In this document: positions 43,601 to 52,819 of the stretch, in pieces
Numbering within the stretch: position 1 is the first letter of the stretch
How the letters are laid out: each line of letters opens with the position of its first letter
NCBI RefSeq assembly: GCF_900475275.1
Contig: NZ_LS483364.1
Span: 682,001-746,000, forward strand
From: Streptococcus sanguinis
GTDB lineage: Bacteria > Bacillota > Bacilli > Lactobacillales > Streptococcaceae
Direction of reading: 5' to 3'
DNA: 64,000 nt
Notes under the pieces: model-generated
Seen by the model: only the letters and a program-made list of their open reading frames with translations
What the model was told of the DNA's origin: nothing
Database searches by the model: none
Position numbers and translations under genes: made by a program

Positions 43601-44340
43601 AGGCAAAGGATACTTTTTTCCAATCCTGGACCAAAAATATGGTACTTTACGGTTTGGATGCTGGCCTAGGGCAGTTCTTCATGAATGCGCCTGAGACATC
43701 CTGCCTTTACCAACTAGGAAATTTCATCTTTCCTGCTGGTCAGGTGGATTGTTATTTTTGGCAGGATTTTAGCAAAAAATATAGTTTAGCTGACAAGGTC
43801 ATTATCTCCGAGGAGCGCAGTTGGCAAGAGTTTCTGGATAGTCAGAGTGAGCTGCAGCAGTTCACTCGCTATGCTTTTACGGACAGGGCCGACTTTGATA
43901 CAGAGGCTTTGGAGAAATGGCGGAGCAGTCTACCTGCAAACTACTACCTTTGTCCGATTGATAAGGAGAGTTATGAGCGTTTGGCTGAGGAAGTCTGGTC
44001 TCAGGATTTGCAGGGTGACTTTTCCGATTTTGACCATTTACAAGCGACGGGTGGCTTTGGCTTTTTACTCTATTCAGGGAAGGAAATCATCGCTGCTGTA
44101 TCGACAGGATTGGTCTATCATGGAGCCCTTGATATTGAAATTGCTACCAAGCCGACCTACCAAAGACAAGGCTTGGCCAAAATCTTGGGTGCCCAGATGA
44201 TTCTAGAAGCTCAAAAACGCTCACTCTTTCCACTATGGGATGCGCACAATGAAGCTTCCAAGAAGGTCGCAGAAAGCTTGGGCTATCAGTGTCTAGGAGC
44301 TTATCCGGCCTATGAATGGAAAGGGACTTTTGACCAATGA
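43597..44340 (+). CDS. GNAT acetyltransferase (two-domain type)
   Basis: A 247-residue protein with an N-terminal domain of about 120 residues and a C-terminal GNAT domain (about 125-247). The acetyl-CoA motif is TKPTYQRQGLAKILGAQMI, followed by DAHNEASKKVAESLGYQ. It belongs to the larger GNAT group found in streptococci; the substrate is unknown. It overlaps the GDPD-like gene and the following 49-residue ORF. Confidence 0.85.
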   Translation: MKAKDTFFQSWTKNMVLYGLDAGLGQFFMNAPETSCLYQLGNFIFPAGQVDCYFWQDFSKKYSLADKVIISEERSWQEFLDSQSELQQFTRYAFTDRADFDTEALEKWRSSLPANYYLCPIDKESYERLAEEVWSQDLQGDFSDFDHLQATGGFGFLLYSGKEIIAAVSTGLVYHGALDIEIATKPTYQRQGLAKILGAQMILEAQKRSLFPLWDAHNEASKKVAESLGYQCLGAYPAYEWKGTFDQ

Positions 44341-44486
44341 AGAAAAACCAAAGCTATTTCTTAAAAGACATCATGGAGGCTGTAAAATCGGAAGTGCTAG
44401 ATGATGATTTATGTTTGTATGACAAGAACGATGGAGAACTGAATTTTCAGGACAGCTACTTGCCTTGTAGATACATTTGGCAATGA
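44337..44486 (+). CDS. 49-residue ORF overlapping the GNAT stop
   Basis: ATG at 44337 overlaps the GNAT TGA (ATGA), a typical coupled start. The product begins MKKNQSYFLKDIMEAV and ends YLPCRYIWQ. I do not recognise it. It may be a small genuine gene or the N-terminal remnant of a longer one, since the sequence after the stop is not obviously intergenic. Confidence 0.4.
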   Translation: MKKNQSYFLKDIMEAVKSEVLDDDLCLYDKNDGELNFQDSYLPCRYIWQ

Positions 44487-44555
44487 CCTTGAGAGTTTGA
44501 AAAACTAACTAGCATTTCTTCCGCTACAGTCTTCAAAGACCGTTTCTGAAAAAGA

Positions 44556-44584
44556 TTGAAAATAGCTCTAAAAAAGCTTATAAT
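44556..44584 (+). promoter_or_regulatory. Promoter of the 264-residue exported-protein gene
   Basis: TTGAAA (44556-44561), a 17-nt spacer, TATAAT (44579-44584). Confidence 0.7.
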
Positions 44585-44625
44585 ATAAGCTATAAAATGA
44601 CAGAAGGCTTCTAGGAGGATTGATT

Positions 44626-45420
44626 TTGAAGAAGGTTCATTTTTTTATCATTTACGGCTGTGTCTGTTTTGTACTGATTGGCGGAACCTTTCTTTATACC
44701 TACTTTAAACCTGGAGGCATAGCGGAAGCAATCGAGTCCCGCTTTAAGCTGTCTGCTGTAGTGAATGCATCCTTGAAAAAATTCGAACATGACAGTTTCT
44801 ACATGGATCGGCTGTCTGAGTCGACCTATCTAGAAGGCTACAAAAAAAGAAAAGCCAAGACAGTTAAACAGCTGACTGTTTCAGATTCACCTTATTTAGC
44901 TAAGCTTTACGAAACCTATGATGATCAAGAACTGACCCATTATTTCAGCGAAGATCGGATGTACTTGGAAGAAAAGGATGGATTTGAGACCATTGATGAC
45001 ACCGACTCCCGGAAACATATTGATGGCTATTCGGGCATGTCCTCCTTTAAGGCTTTGCTGCAGGTCATGGTAGATAATGAGTCAGAACTGACTAAGAAAA
45101 AAGTGGACGGGGGCTATGAGTTTTCGGTGACAGCAGAAGGTGATTTGGCCTATGACCTTATCGATGCCTTCTACTATGCTTATAATGATGAACATTATGA
45201 TACGACCATTGATATTGAGAAGTGTCAGGTTGCCTTTGTGGTTGACCCTAAGACTCGGACCATTCGCTCTATTGATATGACCATGGATTTGGACGAAGAT
45301 ACAGCCTTAGATGGAGAATTGATTTACTTCAAGCAGAGGGCAGTCTTCAAGGACTATGGCAAGGCAAAAGTCCATCTTCCAAAGAAAATCAAAGAAAAAG
45401 AAGCAAAATCAGCTGTTTAA
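44626..45420 (+). CDS. Uncharacterised exported or membrane-anchored protein
   Basis: A 264-residue protein with an N-terminal hydrophobic segment (about 4-25, no lipobox) and a soluble, acidic extracellular part. I do not recognise it. The alternation of charged and hydrophobic residues in the second half (YDTTIDIEKCQVAFVVDP, RSIDMTMDLDED) suggests a beta-sheet domain. TTG at 44626 was preferred to TTG at 44620 because AGGAGG is then 7 nt upstream. The stop codon lies inside the terminator hairpin. Confidence 0.7.
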   Translation: MKKVHFFIIYGCVCFVLIGGTFLYTYFKPGGIAEAIESRFKLSAVVNASLKKFEHDSFYMDRLSESTYLEGYKKRKAKTVKQLTVSDSPYLAKLYETYDDQELTHYFSEDRMYLEEKDGFETIDDTDSRKHIDGYSGMSSFKALLQVMVDNESELTKKKVDGGYEFSVTAEGDLAYDLIDAFYYAYNDEHYDTTIDIEKCQVAFVVDPKTRTIRSIDMTMDLDEDTALDGELIYFKQRAVFKDYGKAKVHLPKKIKEKEAKSAV

Positions 45421-45434
45421 AGGCTGATTTTTTT
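45405..45434 (+). terminator. Terminator overlapping the end of the 264-residue gene
   Basis: AAAATCAGC (45405-45413) pairs with GCTGATTTT (45423-45431), enclosing the TAA stop in the loop; a T-run follows. Confidence 0.8.
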
Positions 45435-45544
45435 GTGCAAAAGTTTTTTTGTTGCAGATTTTTATGGGGATGACTTGATTTTAAATTTTTAAAAATTACC
45501 TTTTAGTGATATAATAAAGGTGATATCCTACAGAAAAGAGATAA

Positions 45545-46927
<1,383 letters not shown>

Positions 46928-46935
46928 GTTTAATC

Positions 46936-47487
46936 ATGGAATTTGAAGAAAAAACCGTCCAACGGACGGAGATTTATCAGGGATCGATTTTTAAAGTGGT
47001 TCAGGACCAGGTAGAGCTGCCAGAGGGCAAGGGTCAAGCCCAACGGGATTTGATTTTTCATAATGGTGCGGTGGCTGTGATTGCTATCACTCCGGAAAAT
47101 AAGATGATTTTAGTCAAGCAGTACCGCAAGGCAATTGAAGCGACTTCTTACGAGATTCCAGCTGGCAAGCTGGAGGTAGGAGAGAATGCAGATCCTCAAG
47201 CGGCGGCCCTCCGAGAATTAGAAGAAGAGACCGGCTACACAGGACAGTTGGAGTTGGTCTATGATTTCTACTCTGCCATCGGTTTTTGTAATGAAAAAAT
47301 CAAGCTCTACAGCGCCAGCCATTTAACAAAGGTCGAAAACCCTCGTCCCCAAGACGAGGATGAAACATTGGAACTTTTTGAAGTCAGTCTGGAGGAGGCG
47401 CATCAGTTGCTGCAAAACGGTGACATCTGCGATGCCAAGACCATCATGGCCCTTCAGTACTGGCAACAAAAAAATCTGAATAAATAG
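46936..47487 (+). CDS. Nudix hydrolase, ADP-ribose pyrophosphatase-like
   Basis: A 183-residue Nudix protein whose box runs from GKLEVGENADPQAAALREL to EEETGY. The N-terminal half (VKQYRKAIEATSYEIPAG) is the pattern of ADP-ribose pyrophosphatases (NudF). It lies 8 nt after glmU and 12 nt before macP, the conserved streptococcal order. Confidence 0.9.
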   Translation: MEFEEKTVQRTEIYQGSIFKVVQDQVELPEGKGQAQRDLIFHNGAVAVIAITPENKMILVKQYRKAIEATSYEIPAGKLEVGENADPQAAALRELEEETGYTGQLELVYDFYSAIGFCNEKIKLYSASHLTKVENPRPQDEDETLELFEVSLEEAHQLLQNGDICDAKTIMALQYWQQKNLNK

Positions 47488-47499
47488 GAACGTAGATCA

Positions 47500-47922
47500 A
47501 TGGGAAAAGCTTTATTAACAGATGAAATCATTGAGCGGGCCAACCGCGGTGAGGATATTTCGGGGCCGCCTCTCATGGATGACGAGGAAACCAAAATTCT
47601 TTCAACTGGCAGAAGCTCCTTTAGCTCGCAGCAGTCTAGCCGACAGGATACTCAGTTTGGTTATCAAAGCCCTCAAAACCGCTTTGGTTATGAAGAAGCT
47701 CGGTCTCAGCAGAATCAGAGTCGTTTTGGTTATCAGACTGCTCAAAACCAAGAGGAGTTTACGGATGAGACTCTGCACATTGAGGTAGATCCGACCGTGA
47801 CTAAGAGCCGTCGGATTGAAAATCAGAAGCGAAGCCTCTTTCAAGCCAAACTCAATAAGATTCTCCTTTGGGTAGTTATCCTACTGATTGGTTTGATTGC
47901 TGCTATTATTTGGTGGCCTTAA
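47500..47922 (+). CDS. macP: MacP, membrane-anchored activator of PBP2a
   Basis: A 140-residue protein starting [20 protein letters not shown], with a disordered Gln/Ser-rich middle ([19 protein letters not shown]), three FGYQ-like repeats and a single C-terminal membrane helix (about 118-138). MacP activates the class A enzyme PBP2a in pneumococcus and is a StkP phosphorylation target. The identity is supported by sequence and by its place between a Nudix gene and mtnN. Confidence 0.88.
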   Translation: MGKALLTDEIIERANRGEDISGPPLMDDEETKILSTGRSSFSSQQSSRQDTQFGYQSPQNRFGYEEARSQQNQSRFGYQTAQNQEEFTDETLHIEVDPTVTKSRRIENQKRSLFQAKLNKILLWVVILLIGLIAAIIWWP

Positions 47923-47944
47923 AAAACTGCTCTATTGCACTTAA

Positions 47945-47975
47945 AAGGAAGCCTAGCCTGTCTAAGCTTCTTTTT
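47945..47975 (+). terminator. Terminator after macP
   Basis: AAGGAAGC pairs with GCTTCTTT (one G-T pair) around a 13-nt loop, with a TTTTT tract. Confidence 0.6.
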
Positions 47976-47998
47976 CATCAGATGATTTGAGGTATTAT

Positions 47999-48691
47999 AT
48001 GAAAATTGGAATTATCGCTGCCATGCCCGAGGAGTTGAAGATTCTGTTGGAGCATTTAGAAAACCCGCAGAAGCACCTGCGTTTGGGCCATGTCTATCAT
48101 ACGGGCTCCATCGGCTATCATGAAGTGGTGTTGGTCGAAAGCGGGATTGGCAAGGTTATGTCTGCTATGAGCGTGGCTGTTTTGGTCAATGACTTCAAGG
48201 TCACAGCCGTGATTAACACAGGCTCAGCTGGAGCAGTGGCAGAAGGTTTGGCTATCGGCGATGTGGTGGTCGCAGATCGTCTGGTCTACCATGATGTGGA
48301 TGTGACGGCCTTTGGCTATGACTACGGTCAGATGGCACGACAGCCACTCTATTTTGAAGCGAGTCGCTATCTGGTTGCTGAAATGAAGAAAATTTTAGAC
48401 AAGACTCATCAGAAGGCCAGAGTAGGGTTGATTGCGACAGGTGACAGCTTTGTTGCAGGTCAAGACAAGATTGACCGCATCAAGGAGCATTTCCCAGATG
48501 TCCTTGCTGTCGAGATGGAAGGGGCAGCTATTGCTCAAGCTACACATTCGATTGGCCTGCCCTTTATGGTTATTCGCGCCATGAGCGACACAGCTAGCCA
48601 TGATGCTAATGTTACTTTTGATGAATTCATTCTTGAAGCTGGTAAACGCTCTGCAGAGACCCTGATTCAATTTCTGAAAGAGTTGGTTTAA
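47999..48691 (+). CDS. mtnN: 5'-methylthioadenosine/S-adenosylhomocysteine nucleosidase
   Basis: A 230-residue nucleoside phosphorylase-fold protein with GIIAAMPEEL, NTGSAGAV, ATGDSFV and the VEMEGAAIAQ and SDTASHDA active-site segments. It cleaves MTA and SAH, feeding S-ribosylhomocysteine to LuxS and AI-2 synthesis. The ATG at 47999 follows GAGGTATT; the in-frame ATG at 47987 would add only four residues. Confidence 0.95.
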   Translation: MKIGIIAAMPEELKILLEHLENPQKHLRLGHVYHTGSIGYHEVVLVESGIGKVMSAMSVAVLVNDFKVTAVINTGSAGAVAEGLAIGDVVVADRLVYHDVDVTAFGYDYGQMARQPLYFEASRYLVAEMKKILDKTHQKARVGLIATGDSFVAGQDKIDRIKEHFPDVLAVEMEGAAIAQATHSIGLPFMVIRAMSDTASHDANVTFDEFILEAGKRSAETLIQFLKELV

Positions 48692-48704
48692 AGGGGGAGA
48701 TAGT

Positions 48705-49013
48705 ATGTACAAAGAGTCTTATTTTGATGGTGGTCTCTTTTCTTACATCGGTCATGTGATTTTAGCTACCTTGATTACAGTATTTACGCTGGGAATTTGT
48801 GCACCTTGGGGCATGTGTATTCTGTATAATTGGAAGATAAAACATACAGTTATTGACGGGCACCGTCTTTACTTTGATGGTACTGCCATGCAGCTTTTTG
48901 GGAATTGGATCAAGTGGTGGCTCCTGACCATTGTTACCTTTGGTATTTATGGCTTTTGGCTGAAAATCAAACTGACCCAGTGGATTACCAAGCATACGCA
49001 TCATGTGAATTGA
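48705..49013 (+). CDS. DUF898-family small membrane protein
   Basis: A 102-residue protein with two hydrophobic regions and the DUF898 repeats FDGGLFSYIGH and FDGTAMQLFGNWIKWWLLT. It lies 13 nt after mtnN behind GGGGGAG. Function unknown. Confidence 0.8.
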   Translation: MYKESYFDGGLFSYIGHVILATLITVFTLGICAPWGMCILYNWKIKHTVIDGHRLYFDGTAMQLFGNWIKWWLLTIVTFGIYGFWLKIKLTQWITKHTHHVN

Positions 49014-49124
49014 GACCAAGCAAGCGAGACTTAAGTGGCTCGCTTTTCCCTTTCTTCAGTCTTGCCAAAAAATCCCTTTTGATGGTATAATCAAGGAACT
49101 GCAATCAATGATAGAGGAGAAAAA

Positions 49125-50666
49125 ATGAGTATTTTAGAAGTAAAAAATCTCAGCCACGGTTTCGGAGACCGGGCTATTTTTGAGGATGTATCCTTCCGCC
49201 TCCTTAAAGGTGAGCATATCGGCCTAGTCGGTGCCAATGGTGAGGGAAAGTCAACCTTTATGAGCATTGTGACAGGTAAAATGCTGCCGGACGAAGGTAA
49301 GGTTGAGTGGTCCAAGTATGTGACGGCTGGCTATCTGGACCAGCATGCAGTGCTGGAGCAAGGTCAGTCTGTCCGTGATGTCTTGCGTATAGCCTTTGAC
49401 GATCTTTTCAAGACAGAGGCCCGCATCAATGAAATCTATATGAGCATGGCTGAGGATGGAGCAGACGTTGATGCCCTTATGGAAGAAGTGGGCGAGCTGC
49501 AGGACCGCTTGGAGAGCCGAGATTTCTATACTCTAGATGCCAAGATTGACGAGGTCGCACGGGCACTAGGTGTTATGGATTACGGTATGGAGAGTGATGT
49601 GACGGAGCTATCTGGCGGACAGCGGACCAAGGTTCTCTTGGCTAAGTTGCTTCTGGAAAAACCGGATATCCTGCTCTTGGACGAGCCGACCAACTATCTG
49701 GATGCGGAGCACATTGACTGGCTCAAGCGTTACCTACAGAACTATGAAAATGCCTTTGTTCTGATCTCGCATGATATTCCTTTCCTGAATGACGTGATTA
49801 ATATCGTCTACCATGTGGAAAATCAGCACTTGACCCGTTATTCTGGCGACTACTATCAGTTCCAGGAAGTCTATGAGATGAAAAAATCTCAGCTGGAAGC
49901 AGCCTATGAGCGCCAGCAGAAAGAAATTGCGGACCTTAAGGACTTTGTGGCTCGCAATAAAGCCCGTGTGGCGACCCGTAATATGGCCATGTCCCGCCAG
50001 AAAAAGCTGGATAAGATGGATATTATTGAGCTGCAGAGTGAGAAGCCAAAGCCTACCTTTGACTTCAAGCCTGCCCGCACACCTGGCCGTTTTATCTTCC
50101 AAGCCAAAGATTTGCAGATTGGTTACGACCGACCGCTGACCCAGCCCCTTAACCTGACCTTTGAGCGCAATCAGAAGGTGGCTATCATCGGGGCAAATGG
50201 GATTGGGAAAACGACCCTGCTCAAGAGTTTGCTAGGGATTATCCCGCCTATCGAAGGTCAAGTCGAGCGCGGGGACTATCTGGAGCTGGGTTATTTCGAG
50301 CAGGAAGTCGAAGGCGGCAATCGTCAGACACCGCTGGAAGCAGTCTGGAACGCCTTTCCGGCTCTTAACCAAGCAGAAGTCCGAGCTGCTTTAGCTAGAT
50401 GTGGTCTGACCTCCAAGCACATCGAGAGCCAAATTCAGGTCCTTTCAGGTGGAGAGCAGGCCAAGGTCCGCCTTTGCCTCCTTATGAACCGAGAAAATAA
50501 TGTTCTTGTGCTGGACGAGCCGACCAACCACCTGGATGTCGATGCCAAGGAAGAGCTCAAACGGGCGCTGAAAGAATACAAGGGCAGTATCCTCATGGTC
50601 TGCCACGAGCCTGATTTCTATGAAGGCTGGATGGATCAGATTTGGAATTTTAACCAGTTGACTTGA
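49125..50666 (+). CDS. ABC-F family ATPase (YbiT-like)
   Basis: A 513-residue protein with two ABC domains: Walker A GANGEGKST and GANGIGKTT; signatures LSGGQRTKVLLAKLL and LSGGEQAKVRLCLL; Walker B LLLDEPTNYLD and LVLDEPTNHLD. A charged linker rich in Lys/Gln (QLEAAYERQQKEIADLKDF) joins the domains. There are no membrane segments. ABC-F proteins act at the ribosome; this one resembles the YbiT group rather than an antibiotic-resistance member. Confidence 0.92.
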   Translation: MSILEVKNLSHGFGDRAIFEDVSFRLLKGEHIGLVGANGEGKSTFMSIVTGKMLPDEGKVEWSKYVTAGYLDQHAVLEQGQSVRDVLRIAFDDLFKTEARINEIYMSMAEDGADVDALMEEVGELQDRLESRDFYTLDAKIDEVARALGVMDYGMESDVTELSGGQRTKVLLAKLLLEKPDILLLDEPTNYLDAEHIDWLKRYLQNYENAFVLISHDIPFLNDVINIVYHVENQHLTRYSGDYYQFQEVYEMKKSQLEAAYERQQKEIADLKDFVARNKARVATRNMAMSRQKKLDKMDIIELQSEKPKPTFDFKPARTPGRFIFQAKDLQIGYDRPLTQPLNLTFERNQKVAIIGANGIGKTTLLKSLLGIIPPIEGQVERGDYLELGYFEQEVEGGNRQTPLEAVWNAFPALNQAEVRAALARCGLTSKHIESQIQVLSGGEQAKVRLCLLMNRENNVLVLDEPTNHLDVDAKEELKRALKEYKGSILMVCHEPDFYEGWMDQIWNFNQLT

Positions 50667-50683
50667 TAAAATTTAATAAAAGA

Positions 50684-50716
50684 AAAGAGATGGTTCATTG
50701 AGAATCGTCTCTTTCT
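50684..50716. terminator. Terminator between ABC-F and zinc-ribbon genes
   Basis: AAAGAGATGGTTC pairs with GAATCGTCTCTTT (two G-T pairs) around ATTGA. It ends the plus-strand gene and may serve the converging minus-strand gene too. Confidence 0.75.
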
Positions 50717-50720
50717 ATTA

Positions 50721-50957
50721 CTAATAATTCAAAAACTGCTCGATTTCCTGCTTCTCAATCTGTTTACCGTGCTGGCATACAGGGCAGGTGAGGTAATGTT
50801 TTCTACCGTAAGGAAAGGTTGGAATCCAATAGAGTGTAAACTTTCGGCCGGTTTCAATAATGTCCCAAGGTGCGACATTGTGGCAGTTGGCACATTCGAT
50901 ATTGCTTTGGGTCTGTCCTACGTTTTTCTGATAACCTTTATATCCCCAGATAATCAT
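50721..50957 (-). CDS. Small zinc-ribbon protein
   Basis: A 78-residue protein with two CxxC pairs (ECANCHN and LTCPVCQH) separated by about 35 residues, and a central hydrophobic segment (TLYWIPTFPYGRKHY). This is a zinc-ribbon fold of unknown function. AAAGGAGGG precedes its ATG. It is 36 nt downstream of the PPIase gene on the same strand. Confidence 0.75.
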   Translation of the reverse strand: MIIWGYKGYQKNVGQTQSNIECANCHNVAPWDIIETGRKFTLYWIPTFPYGRKHYLTCPVCQHGKQIEKQEIEQFLNY

Positions 50958-50992
50958 ATTGATTTCCCTCCTTTATTGGTTGGGCAGCAAGC

Positions 50993-51811
50993 TTATTTGC
51001 TGAAGTCATAGTCCTTGATAATCTCGATTTTTTCAATCTTGATATCTTTTTTAGGCTTGTCGTTGTCGTCTGTTTCTGCGGCAGCGATTTTGTCCACCAC
51101 ATCCATCCCTTCCAGCACTTGGCCAAATACGGTATAAGCTCCGCCATCTAAAGTAGGATTTCCACCGTTTTTATAGGCTTCGATGATTTTAGCTGGGAAA
51201 GAATCCGTAGACATTTGGCTGGACAGGTCTTTCTTGCTTTGGTTAATGAAGAACTGACTGCCATTGGTATCAGGGCCTGCATTGGCCATGGATAGAGCGC
51301 CACGAATATTATAAAGATATGGAGAATACTCATTTTTAAAGCCGTTTCCAGAGTCTTTAGACTTGTCTTTTCCCTTCCAGATAGACTCGCCTCCAGTGCC
51401 GTTGCCTTTAGGATCTCCGGTCTGAATCATAAATTCATTGATAACACGGTGGAATATAATACCGTCATAATAGCCTTCCTTAGCATGGGTCAGGAAGTTT
51501 TCGACCGCCAGTGGGGCTTGTTTTGGAAAGAGCTTGATGCGGATATCCCCTTCAGTCGTTACCAATTTGACTTCCGCTTCATCTTCAGCAACTTCTGTAG
51601 ACAGCTGCGGGAAGTTGGCATTTTCGTTGGTCATGGCATCCTTGAATTGCTCACGGAGTTTGCTGGTTTCCTCTGGGTCAGAGCTAGAGCTCACTAGCGA
51701 AGAACTGCTGGATGAGTTGGAGGAGCTAGTAGTCTCCTCTTTCTTACCTTTACCAGAGCAGCCAGCCAAGACAAGTCCTGATAAGAGGCTGATAAGAAGA
51801 ATTTTTTTCAT
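50993..51811 (-). CDS. Cyclophilin-type peptidyl-prolyl isomerase lipoprotein
   Basis: A 272-residue lipoprotein with lipobox LVLAGCS (Cys18), a Ser-rich linker (about 27-48), and a cyclophilin domain with FHRVINEFMIQTGDPKGNGTGG and SMANAGPDTNGSQFFI. It folds secreted proteins outside the membrane. AAAGG precedes the ATG. In streptococci this protein is often annotated as SlrA-like. Confidence 0.92.
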   Translation of the reverse strand: MKKILLISLLSGLVLAGCSGKGKKEETTSSSNSSSSSSLVSSSSDPEETSKLREQFKDAMTNENANFPQLSTEVAEDEAEVKLVTTEGDIRIKLFPKQAPLAVENFLTHAKEGYYDGIIFHRVINEFMIQTGDPKGNGTGGESIWKGKDKSKDSGNGFKNEYSPYLYNIRGALSMANAGPDTNGSQFFINQSKKDLSSQMSTDSFPAKIIEAYKNGGNPTLDGGAYTVFGQVLEGMDVVDKIAAAETDDNDKPKKDIKIEKIEIIKDYDFSK

Positions 51812-51865
51812 ATAAAACCTTTCTCACATTAGATTGTAAACTACTGATATTTTACTACAATTAGG

Positions 51866-52285
51866 CTAGTTTTTCAAACCCTCCTGTGTCAGACAATCCA
51901 GGAGCAGATTTTTAAGTCCTGCTAGCCGTAAGTTCAGGTCGCGAATTGCTTCTATATCTAGCCATTCAGGCTGATAGAGATTCTGGGCATGACTGCGAAG
52001 GGCTTCCTCGCCCTGAATCACTGGGGCTGATGTATGGCTGATAGCGGCATGAAAATAGATTTCTAAGCGTTGGCCATTTCTGAAAGTAAAGGCTGGCTGC
52101 AGCTGCTTTTCAGACAAGCTCCAACCCAGCTCTTCCTGAATTTCTCGCTGAGCTGCTTTGACTGCAGTCTCACCTGACTCGGCTCCGCCGCCCGGTATCA
52201 CAAAATACTCTTCTCCATTTTTCCAGCGGTGGATGAGTAGTATTTGCTTGGTTTCGGGATTGAAAAGAATGACTCCGGCTCGCAT
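51866..52285 (-). CDS. Nudix hydrolase
   Basis: A 139-residue Nudix protein; the box is GGGAESGETAVKAAQREIQEELGW. Substrate unknown. AAGGAA precedes the ATG. Divergent from the pspC-like gene with a 222-nt gap. Confidence 0.88.
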   Translation of the reverse strand: MRAGVILFNPETKQILLIHRWKNGEEYFVIPGGGAESGETAVKAAQREIQEELGWSLSEKQLQPAFTFRNGQRLEIYFHAAISHTSAPVIQGEEALRSHAQNLYQPEWLDIEAIRDLNLRLAGLKNLLLDCLTQEGLKN

Positions 52286-52446
52286 TATTTTCCTTCTGAA
52301 ATATTTTTACTGTTAATTAGAATTTCTCTATATTCTAACATAAGAACAAGAGTTTTGCTTGGACTTGTTAAAAGTATGGTAGAGTGAACAAATCATCTTG
52401 ATGTAATTAAATTTTATCTAAAGAGAGAGCTTAATAGCAGGCGAAC

Positions 52447-52475
52447 TTGTGCATTGAGAGATGTTATGGTAAAAT
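52447..52475 (+). promoter_or_regulatory. Promoter of the PspC-domain gene
   Basis: TTGTGC (52447-52452), a 17-nt spacer and an extended -10 TGGTAAAAT (hexamer 52470-52475). The upstream part of the 222-nt gap is AT-rich and holds no ORF. Confidence 0.6.
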
Positions 52476-52507
52476 AAACAAAGTAAAAATAATAAGGAGT
52501 GTTTTCC

Positions 52508-52690
52508 ATGGAGAAAAGACTGACAAGAGATGTCAAAAACAAGAAAATCGCTGGTGTATGTGCTGGTATCGCAAACTACTTTGATTTAGATCCAACCTTG
52601 GTCCGTATTCTTTGTATTGTTTTTTGCTGTGCAGCAGGTACAGGTGTCTTGGCTTACTTGATTGCCTGGGCGGTTATGCCAGAGGCTTAA
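52508..52690 (+). CDS. PspC-domain small membrane protein
   Basis: A 60-residue protein that is essentially one PspC domain: KRLTRDVKNKKIAGVCAGIANYF and a hydrophobic segment ending in AWAVMP. Such proteins are envelope-stress (phage-shock-like) components. AAGGAG is 9 nt before the ATG at 52508; an in-frame GTG at 52499 is too close to it. Confidence 0.85.
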   Translation: MEKRLTRDVKNKKIAGVCAGIANYFDLDPTLVRILCIVFCCAAGTGVLAYLIAWAVMPEA

Positions 52691-52803
52691 TAAGAATTTT
52701 GTGATAGTGAAATGAGAACTGGTTAGTCCAGTTCTTTTTGCGTGGATAAATAAGTTTTTTGTTTCTGATCTAGATAAAAGATTTCTCATCTATGGCTCAA
52801 ATA

Positions 52804-52812
52804 TGGTATAAT
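52804..52812 (+). promoter_or_regulatory. Extended -10 element abutting the ftsK start
   Basis: TGGTATAAT (52804-52812), with the ftsK ATG beginning 8 nt after the hexamer. The expected transcription start coincides with the A of the ATG. Confidence 0.55.
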
Positions 52813-52819
52813 AAGGGTT

